A DNA stretch of 19,944 nt from Solobacterium sp. UBA1761 (GTDB lineage Bacteria > Bacillota_I > Bacilli_A > Erysipelotrichales > Erysipelotrichaceae): contig DCHD01000057.1 of assembly GCA_002315565.1 (NCBI GenBank), forward strand, positions 1-19,944. Direction: 5' to 3'. The first letter of the stretch is position 1. Each line of letters starts with the position of its first letter. The translations under genes were made by a program, and so were the position numbers. Below the pieces are notes generated by a model. That model had not been told where the DNA came from, ran no database searches, and saw nothing but the letters and a program-made list of their open reading frames with translations. Of the stretch, positions 14,126 through 19,944 are shown piece by piece.

Positions 14126-15261
14126 TTATTCAGTCAAGAAATGTTTACTTTGAAGAAAAACTTGAACCAAAACAGATAAGAATTGAAGGGGATACAATCA
14201 CTGGTGTTTTTCCATATAATCTGTTTAAGGCTGATGAAGATTATGGTGATCTGATTGTTATGCCTGGTCTTTGTGATGTGCATAATCACGGCTATAACGA
14301 TATGGATTCTAACCATGCAACTGAAGACTGGCTTAAAGAATGGACCACATACCTTCCAAGTGAAGGCGTTACTTCAACTTTGGCATCTATTTCTTCTAAT
14401 CCTAAAGATACTTTACTGGTTGCCCTCAAGAATATCGGTGAATGGATTGACAATAAACATGAAGGTACACATATCCTTGGTGTCTATGAAGAAGGACCGT
14501 TTATTTCAAGCGGTAAAGAAAGAGGTGCTCAAAAGGTTGAGTATCAGATTATTCCAACCAGAGAAGTAATTGATGAATTCAACGATGCAGCTAATGGCCA
14601 TCTTCTTTATGTGATGATTGCCCCTGAAATGCTGGAAGGAAACTACGATGTTATTGAATACTGTGCATCTAAAGGAATGAAAGTTGCTTTAGGTCATACA
14701 GCGGCTACATTTGATATCTGCAAAGAAGCAATTGAACATGGCGCAATTTCTTTTACTCATACCTACAACGGCATGAAAGGATTACACCATAGAGATCCAG
14801 GAACAGTAGGTGCAGCAATGTATTTTGATGAATGCTACGCTGAATGTATCTGTGATGGTGTGCATGTACACGCGGTTGCTGCCAATGCACTGGCCAAGTG
14901 CAAGGGTAAAGATAAATTCATCCTTATTACTGACTCAGTAAGTCTTAAAGGCTTATCAGTAGGAATTCATTACACCAAAGACGGACAGCCAAGATATGTC
15001 TGTGAAGATGGTGTTGGTAGACTAGAAAGCGGCTCTATTGCCGGCTCATGTCATAGACTAAACGAAGTACTAGATTATGCAGTGCATACTGCAAATATTG
15101 ATCTGGTTACCTGTTTGAATGCCGTAACCATCAATCCGATGAGAATGCTTGGTGTTAATGACCGTGGATTGATTAAAGAAAATTACAAGGCTGATATTGC
15201 TGTATTTGATGAGAATTTCAACAATAAGGCTACCTATATTGACGGAGTACTTTTTAAATAA
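14122..15261 (+). CDS. nagA: NagA-family N-acetylglucosamine-6-phosphate deacetylase (third paralogue)
   Basis: This 379-residue amidohydrolase has the same length as the first NagA and shares its MIIQS start, GAQ loop and THTYNGM block, so these two are closer to each other than to the block A copy. Key residues are H54/H56 (HNHG), E124 (EEGP), H192 (LGHTAA), H213 (THTYNGM), R224 (HHRDPG), H248 (CDGVH) and catalytic D271 (ITDS). The phosphate-contact Arg and His are kept, so an N-acyl hexosamine 6-phosphate is a likely substrate. It removes the acyl group in the cytoplasm. The SD AAAGGGGG is about 7 nt before the ATG. Coupling to the Gfo/Idh gene (ATGA overlap) and the AEC permease (TAATG) makes it part of block B. 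Redundancy with the first NagA hints at a non-GlcNAc substrate. Confidence 0.9.
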   Translation: MIIQSRNVYFEEKLEPKQIRIEGDTITGVFPYNLFKADEDYGDLIVMPGLCDVHNHGYNDMDSNHATEDWLKEWTTYLPSEGVTSTLASISSNPKDTLLVALKNIGEWIDNKHEGTHILGVYEEGPFISSGKERGAQKVEYQIIPTREVIDEFNDAANGHLLYVMIAPEMLEGNYDVIEYCASKGMKVALGHTAATFDICKEAIEHGAISFTHTYNGMKGLHHRDPGTVGAAMYFDECYAECICDGVHVHAVAANALAKCKGKDKFILITDSVSLKGLSVGIHYTKDGQPRYVCEDGVGRLESGSIAGSCHRLNEVLDYAVHTANIDLVTCLNAVTINPMRMLGVNDRGLIKENYKADIAVFDENFNNKATYIDGVLFK

Positions 15262-16199
15262 TGGATATTCTTGTAACTTCTGTTGAAGTGTGCCTGCCTT
15301 TACTTTTTCTTGTGGCTTTAGGCGTACTTCTAAGAAAACTGAAAATGATAAGTGATACAACAATCAAAGAGGTCAGTAAGCTGATACTGAATCTTTTTCT
15401 TCCTATCAATATTTTCATGAATATATATAATGGGAATATCCGTGCTAATTTTTCGGTTGGATATCTTGTAATTCTTACTTCGATATTTTTCGTTATGGCT
15501 GTTTTGTCTACGGTTCTTATCCTTTTGTTCAATAAAGACAGAAAGGAAAGAAGTTCTATGCTGCAAGCTGCAATCAGATCAAATATGTCACTGTTTGCTG
15601 TACCGTTAGCTGGTCAGATTGCTGGAGAAGAAGCAATGGCGCTTACAGCTGTCTGTGCAAGTATATTGGCAGCCGCGCACACATTCTATGCGGTTGGTGA
15701 ATTTGAATATTTTGAAAACCGTAATGCAAATTTCGTCAGACTTCTGATCAACATTCTGAAATCTCCAACGGTTATTGCGACAGTTCTGGGATTTATCTTT
15801 GTCTTTACGGGAATAAAACTTCCAAATACCATCAATACCATGTGCTCCTATATTTCAAGAAGCGTAGTTGCATTTTCGCTGGTTATGATTGGTGCTTCAT
15901 TTAATTTTGCACTGAATATCAAGAAAGTATGGAAAGTAATGTACTGTGTTGCGTTTAAAACAGTTATCTGTCCTGTTTTGGCTATTGCAATGGCATTATT
16001 TGTCAGAATGAATACTGTACAGATGGTTACACTGCTTACACTGTTTGCGGCACCTTGTGCAACATCATGTTATGCTCAGGCTGTTGTTTATGATACAGAT
16101 ATGGATATTGTCAGTTCTTCGCTTGTCTATTCATATGTTGCCTGTATTGTGACACTGCCGATATTTATTTCTATACTGAAATTTAAAGGTCTGATATAG
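15261..16199 (+). CDS. AEC (auxin efflux carrier) family transporter
   Basis: This 312-residue integral membrane protein has about ten hydrophobic segments in two halves separated by a polar stretch near residues 145-160. It has AEC traits: an N-terminal helix followed by GVLLRKLKMISD, LILNLFLPINIFMNI, the conserved SNMSLFAVPLAGQIAGEEAM region and, in the second half, MIGASFN and LFAAPCATSCYAQAVVY. Bacterial members carry organic acids such as malate or related metabolites, or are uncharacterised. Its ATG overlaps the NagA stop (TAATG), with GGAG 13 nt upstream. In this setting it could export or import an acid made by the oxidoreductase, or acetate released by NagA; both are inference. It is the last gene before a terminator. 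Confidence 0.87.
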   Translation: MDILVTSVEVCLPLLFLVALGVLLRKLKMISDTTIKEVSKLILNLFLPINIFMNIYNGNIRANFSVGYLVILTSIFFVMAVLSTVLILLFNKDRKERSSMLQAAIRSNMSLFAVPLAGQIAGEEAMALTAVCASILAAAHTFYAVGEFEYFENRNANFVRLLINILKSPTVIATVLGFIFVFTGIKLPNTINTMCSYISRSVVAFSLVMIGASFNFALNIKKVWKVMYCVAFKTVICPVLAIAMALFVRMNTVQMVTLLTLFAAPCATSCYAQAVVYDTDMDIVSSSLVYSYVACIVTLPIFISILKFKGLI

Positions 16200-16206
16200 A
16201 ATGCAT

Positions 16207-16235
16207 TCCCATCATTAGATGGGATTTCTTTTTTT
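16207..16235 (+). terminator. Terminator after the AEC gene
   Basis: A 7-bp stem (TCCCATC/GATGGGA) with an ATTA loop is followed by TTTCTTTTTTT, 7 bp past the AEC stop. Its final T-run overlaps the TTGACA box of the next promoter. Confidence 0.85.
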
Positions 16236-16262
16236 GACACTTGAAGAAAAAAACAATGTAAG
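16234..16262 (+). promoter_or_regulatory. Putative promoter of the ABC exporter pair
   Basis: A perfect -35 TTGACA (16234-16239) is followed at 17 bp by TGTAAG (16257-16262), a 4/6 match to the -10. GATAAT at 16264-16269 is a better -10 sequence but lies 24 bp from the -35. Either choice starts transcription very close to the ATG at 16276. Confidence 0.5.
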
Positions 16263-16275
16263 TGATAATAATTTC

Positions 16276-18054
16276 ATGCGTAAAAAAGACCATATGTCAA
16301 AGTATTATAAAAAATACTTTGTGCTATTTGCGATAGGTGTATGTGCCGATATTATGGTTGACTATGTTCAGCTTTATCTGCCTGAGTTTTTAGGTGAAAT
16401 CGTTGAAATAGTCGCAAATACTGCAAATCCGTTATTTGACGATATTGCAGCTATTATAAAAGGGCTTATAATTGTTGGATTATTGCTGTTTATAGGAAGA
16501 GTAATAATGCGTTTTTCTACTTTCTTTGCAGCCAAAAAGATTGAAGCTTCTTTAAGACATGAGATGTTTTTAAAGGGCGAAAGGCTTTCACAGCGCTATT
16601 TCCATGAGAATAAGGTTGGTTCTATCATGTCCTGGTTTATATCTGACCTTGAGTCAATTGAAGAGTATACCGGATGGGGAACTATCATGATAGTGGATGC
16701 AGTATTCCTGGCAGGCATTACTGTATATAAGATGATAGTTTTAGACTGGCTTTTGGCGATTGCCGCAATCATTCCAATGATTACACTTATTATCTGGGGT
16801 AATAAAGTAGAAAAGGTTATGTCTGATCTCTGGGATAAAAGACAGTCACAGTTTGATAAACTGTATGACTATACGCAAGAAGCTTTCTCAGGTATCAGAG
16901 TAATCAAGGCTTTTGTCAAAGAAGTACAAGAAATAAAGTCATTCTCAAAAGTTGCAAAGAAGAATGCTGATGCCAATATCGATTTCGCGAAGAAGTCGGT
17001 TATCTTTGATGTATTTATTGAAGTAATAATCGGTGTAATATTTGCTTTCATCATGGCTGTTGGTTCATATTTTGTTTATTTGTGTGTTGATGGCGAACCG
17101 CTTGTAATTCTTGGTCATACTGTAAATATGACTGCCGGTAAACTTACGACATTCACAGGTTACGTTGATACACTTATCTGGCCGATGATTGCTATGGGTC
17201 AGATTGTTCAGATGCGTTCAAGATATAAGGCATCACTTGCAAGAATTTCTGTTTATCTGGATGAAGAAGAAGAAATACACAATGCTGAAAATGCAGTAGT
17301 TATGGATGAATGTAAAGGTGGCATCACATTCAATAACTTCTCGTTCCATTATCCTGATACCGATATTCATTCTTTGAACAATATTTCATTCACAATTAAA
17401 CCAGGTGAAATGGTTGGCGTAGTGGGCAAAATAGGTTCTGGTAAGACAACTCTAGTAAATACACTGTTAAGGCTCTACAACGTAGAAAAAGGGCAGATAT
17501 TCATCGATGAAACTGACCTGATGGATCTTGATATAAAGAATTTAAGAGACAATATTGCCTATGTGCCTCAGGACAATTTCCTGTTCTCTGACAACATCAA
17601 AAACAACATCGCATTCTCTAACTCAAAAGTATCAATTGACAAGATAAGAAGTGCAGCTTTATTTGCCGATGTTGATGAGAATATCATGGGCTTCAAACAG
17701 GGATATGAAACAATTACTGGAGAAAGAGGTGTAACTTTATCCGGCGGACAGAAACAGCGTATTTCTATTGCCAGAGCCTACATCAAGGATGCTCCGATCA
17801 TGATTATGGATGATTCTGTTTCAGCAGTTGACGTAAAGACTGAAGAAACAATTCTTGCCAATATAAAAGAACACCGTAAAGGTAAAACAACAATTATTAT
17901 TGCATCACGTGTTTCAACTGTATCTCATTTGGATAAGATTCTTGTGCTTAATGATGGCAGAGTTGAAGCTTTTGATACACCCGAAAATCTTCTTAAGATA
18001 TCACCAACCTATGCAAAGATGGTATATCTGCAGAAACTGGAGAATGAACTGTAA
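16276..18054 (+). CDS. Heterodimeric ABC exporter half-transporter, degenerate-site subunit (TM287-like)
   Basis: From the ATG at 16276 the protein has 592 residues: a six-helix type IV exporter membrane domain (about 1-325) and a nucleotide-binding domain. The ATG at 16219 lies inside the upstream terminator and would add 19 unlikely residues. Walker A is GKIGSGKT (384-391), Q-loop Q432 (VPQD) and signature LSGGQ (488-492). Walker B reads IMIMDD, so the catalytic Glu is Asp (D513), and the switch His is Ser (S544, IASR instead of IAHR). This is the pattern of the subunit supplying the degenerate ATP site in heterodimers such as TM287/288 and LmrCD. Its normal signature motif should complete the partner's active site. 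Cargo (drug, lipid or peptide) is unknown. It overlaps the partner gene by 1 nt. Confidence 0.9.
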   Translation: MRKKDHMSKYYKKYFVLFAIGVCADIMVDYVQLYLPEFLGEIVEIVANTANPLFDDIAAIIKGLIIVGLLLFIGRVIMRFSTFFAAKKIEASLRHEMFLKGERLSQRYFHENKVGSIMSWFISDLESIEEYTGWGTIMIVDAVFLAGITVYKMIVLDWLLAIAAIIPMITLIIWGNKVEKVMSDLWDKRQSQFDKLYDYTQEAFSGIRVIKAFVKEVQEIKSFSKVAKKNADANIDFAKKSVIFDVFIEVIIGVIFAFIMAVGSYFVYLCVDGEPLVILGHTVNMTAGKLTTFTGYVDTLIWPMIAMGQIVQMRSRYKASLARISVYLDEEEEIHNAENAVVMDECKGGITFNNFSFHYPDTDIHSLNNISFTIKPGEMVGVVGKIGSGKTTLVNTLLRLYNVEKGQIFIDETDLMDLDIKNLRDNIAYVPQDNFLFSDNIKNNIAFSNSKVSIDKIRSAALFADVDENIMGFKQGYETITGERGVTLSGGQKQRISIARAYIKDAPIMIMDDSVSAVDVKTEETILANIKEHRKGKTTIIIASRVSTVSHLDKILVLNDGRVEAFDTPENLLKISPTYAKMVYLQKLENEL

Positions 18055-19820
18055 TGGATGACGAGATTCAGACATTAAAAGGCGATAAGAAACTGCCTCT
18101 TGGCGTTATCCTTAAAAGAACGCTCAAGTATATAAAACCAGAAAGATGGAAATTCATCCTTTCTTTAGTATTGGTTGGACTCAATGTAGCGCTTGATGTG
18201 GTTACACCAATGTTTACAAGCGCCATTACCGATGAACTCATTGAAACAAACATCAATATCCGTTATATCCTTGTGCTTTGTATTTCAATGTTTCTGATCG
18301 GACTTATCAATCAGGCTTTCCTTTATATTGAATCAATAATACTTCAGAACTGCGGACAGAGAATTATCTACAGATTAAGAAACGAACTGTTTGAACATAT
18401 TGAAAACATGTCGCTGAATCAGTTCAATGAAATGCCTGTCGGTTCACTTGTAACCAGAGTTACATCATATACAGCATCAATGTCTGATCTTTTCACCAAT
18501 GTATTTGTAAATATACTTAGAAACACAACTACACTTATCGGCGTATATGCAATTATGATTTATCTCTCACCATCTTTATCACTGATAATGCTGGTGGTAA
18601 TCATTATTGTGTTTTTGGCTTCATTTGTTTTTTCAAAGATTATTACAGAGATTTTCCGTAAAGAAAGAACATCACTTTCTGACCTTAATACTTTCCTGTC
18701 TGAAAACCTTTCTGGTATGAAACTGACTCAGATATTCAATCAGGAAAAGACTAAAGAGGAGCAGTTCCTTGAAAAGAACAACAAGCTGATGAAAGAAAGA
18801 TATGGCGTGGTTATGGCCTTTGGTATCTACCGTCCATTTATTTCTTTAATCTATGTCTGCTCAGTAGCACTGTGCTTTGAGTTCGGTCTTAAATATGGAC
18901 TTTCTCCTGGAGAAATAGTTGCATTCTATCTCTATCTTTCCAGATTCTTCCATCCGATTCAGAATCTTGCCGATCAGCTTAATCAGCTTCAGAAGGCCTT
19001 TACTGCGAGTGAGAAGATATTCAATCTATTGGATGTCAAACCTGATGTGCTGGATAAAGAAGATGCGGTTGAAATAGAACATTTCAAAGGAAAGATTGAA
19101 TTCAAGAATGTCTGGTTTGCCTATAAGGAAGACCATTGGATACTTAAAGATGTTTCATTTGTGATCAATCCTAAAGAAACCTGTGCCTTTGTAGGTGCAA
19201 CCGGTGCTGGAAAGACTACAATCCTTTCACTGATTGTAAGAAATTATGAAATACAGAAGGGCCAGATCCTGATTGACGACATCGATATCACAAAGATAAA
19301 GATTGCTTCACTTAGAAAAGTAATCGGCCAGATGCTTCAGGATGTATTCCTGTTCTCAGGAACCATCAGGTCAAATGTAACTTTGAGAGATGAAAGTTTC
19401 ACTGATGAAGAAGTCAAAGAAGCGTGCCAATACGTAAATGCAGACAAGTTCATTGATAAACTGCCAAACGGCATCAATGAAGAACTGATAGAGAAGGGTG
19501 AAAATCTCTCTCAGGGTCAAAGACAGTTATTGTCATTTGCCCGTACAGTTATACATAAACCAGAGATTCTGATACTTGATGAAGCGACTGCAAACATCGA
19601 TACAGAAACTGAAGTTCTGATTCAGGAATCATTAGAAAAAATGAAGAACATCGGAACTATGCTGGTAGTTGCCCACAGACTTTCAACTATACAGCATGCT
19701 GATCAGATAATTGTTTTACAGAACGGTGAAATCATCGAAAGAGGAAACCATCAGGAGCTTCTAAAGAAAAAAGGTTACTATCATAAACTGTATCAGCTGC
19801 AGTTTGAAGAAAGACAATAA
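18054..19820 (+). CDS. Heterodimeric ABC exporter half-transporter, catalytic-site subunit (TM288-like)
   Basis: This 588-residue protein has a six-helix exporter membrane domain (about 30-320) and an ATPase domain. Walker A is GATGAGKT (381-388), Q-loop Q429, Walker B LILDE with catalytic E510, and switch H541 (VAHR), all intact. The signature is LSQGQ (485-489) instead of LSGGQ, the deviation typical of the TM288-like subunit, whose signature faces the degenerate site of its partner. Together with the upstream gene it should form an inner-membrane exporter with one competent and one degenerate ATP site. The ATG overlaps the preceding stop (TAATG), with GGAG 11 nt upstream. A strong terminator follows immediately. 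Confidence 0.93.
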   Translation: MDDEIQTLKGDKKLPLGVILKRTLKYIKPERWKFILSLVLVGLNVALDVVTPMFTSAITDELIETNINIRYILVLCISMFLIGLINQAFLYIESIILQNCGQRIIYRLRNELFEHIENMSLNQFNEMPVGSLVTRVTSYTASMSDLFTNVFVNILRNTTTLIGVYAIMIYLSPSLSLIMLVVIIIVFLASFVFSKIITEIFRKERTSLSDLNTFLSENLSGMKLTQIFNQEKTKEEQFLEKNNKLMKERYGVVMAFGIYRPFISLIYVCSVALCFEFGLKYGLSPGEIVAFYLYLSRFFHPIQNLADQLNQLQKAFTASEKIFNLLDVKPDVLDKEDAVEIEHFKGKIEFKNVWFAYKEDHWILKDVSFVINPKETCAFVGATGAGKTTILSLIVRNYEIQKGQILIDDIDITKIKIASLRKVIGQMLQDVFLFSGTIRSNVTLRDESFTDEEVKEACQYVNADKFIDKLPNGINEELIEKGENLSQGQRQLLSFARTVIHKPEILILDEATANIDTETEVLIQESLEKMKNIGTMLVVAHRLSTIQHADQIIVLQNGEIIERGNHQELLKKKGYYHKLYQLQFEERQ

Positions 19821-19821
19821 G

Positions 19822-19845
19822 AAAAGCCATCTAACGATGGCTTTT
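19822..19845 (+). terminator. Terminator of the ABC exporter operon
   Basis: A perfect 10-bp stem (AAAAGCCATC/GATGGCTTTT) with a TAAC loop begins 2 nt after the stop of the second ABC gene. The A/T ends would allow bidirectional function. Confidence 0.88.
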
Positions 19846-19867
19846 AAACTGGAGCTATTAAATTAAT

Positions 19868-19897
19868 GGTGGAGTCATTTTTGTGATTCCACCTTTT
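19868..19897. terminator. Second hairpin near the right edge, possible terminator
   Basis: A 10-bp stem with one G-T wobble (arms 19868-19877 and 19884-19893, GGTGGA pairing with TCCACC) and a T-rich loop is followed by TTTT on the plus strand. It may back up the first terminator or belong to a gene beyond the window. No gene is visible from 19821 to 19944. Confidence 0.5.
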
Positions 19898-19944
19898 ATC
19901 CAATTGATTTTGAATAATGCATAAATAAAAGAGGCCTATACTTT

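Noticed and set aside
665..15261. Three NagA homologues as a recent duplication or assembly artefact
   Set aside because: The three proteins differ widely in sequence and in neighbours, with no long near-identical DNA, so they are old, separate paralogues.
16219..16275. Longer N-terminus of the first ABC gene from the ATG at 16219
   Set aside because: This ATG lies within the terminator hairpin and before the predicted promoter, so it would not be on the main transcript; the added residues do not resemble ABC N-termini.
19868..19897. Possible T-box or riboswitch element near the right edge
   Set aside because: The hairpin contains GGTGGA but lacks the conserved T-box sequence and any specifier-loop structure; a plain terminator is simpler.
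1..19944. Mobile element, prophage, CRISPR or defence island
   Set aside because: I saw no transposase, integrase, terminal repeats, spaced identical repeats or defence-type domains; all genes are metabolic, transport or unknown membrane proteins.

Overview
The window looks like an ordinary chromosomal stretch from a low-GC Gram-positive bacterium (Bacillota). Coding sequence is AT-rich with A/T-ending codons, most genes have purine-rich Shine-Dalgarno (SD) sites, and intrinsic terminators close most transcription units. The mix of gene families (UPF0309-type SIS proteins, a mannose-family PTS EIIA, an M3 oligoendopeptidase, NagA homologues) would suit a gut Firmicute such as an Erysipelotrichia member, but that placement is inference. 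I see no rRNA, tRNA, CRISPR array, insertion sequence or phage gene. No gene-free stretch exceeds 300 bases.

Layout. 42-590 (-) is an unknown small membrane protein. 665-1804 (+) is a canonical nagA with its own terminator. 1962-2798 (+) is an unknown membrane protein with a C-terminal exposed domain. 2867-3571 (-) is cutC. Only 31 bp away, and divergent, starts block A (3603-8662, +): a tandem-fused HAD phosphatase, a NagA-like deacetylase, a probably zinc-free MDR dehydrogenase and a MATE transporter. A bidirectional terminator separates it from an M3 oligoendopeptidase (8698-10392, -). Next comes an orphan mannose-family EIIA (10467-10877, -).

Divergent from EIIA is block B (10982-16199, +): three tandem SIS-domain paralogues, a small hairpin terminator, a Gfo/Idh oxidoreductase, a third NagA and an AEC-family permease. 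After another terminator come two half-ABC exporters (16276-19820, +) that together should form a heterodimer with one degenerate ATP site.

How the genes fit together. The theme is phosphorylated amino-sugar metabolism. Blocks A and B each combine a NagA-type amidohydrolase, an NAD(P)-dependent oxidoreductase and a secondary transporter. Block A adds two fused sugar-phosphatase-like HAD domains; block B adds three SIS (sugar isomerase) subunits. The first SIS paralogue has lost the residues expected to bind sugar phosphate, so it may be a structural or regulatory partner of the other two. A palindromic LacI/CcpA-type operator lies almost exactly midway between the -10 boxes of the divergent EIIA and SIS promoters, suggesting co-regulation. 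The substrate of neither block can be read from sequence. The most notable signals are the SIS trio, the two parallel NagA modules, and the unusual translation starts of cutC, the HAD gene and the Gfo/Idh gene.
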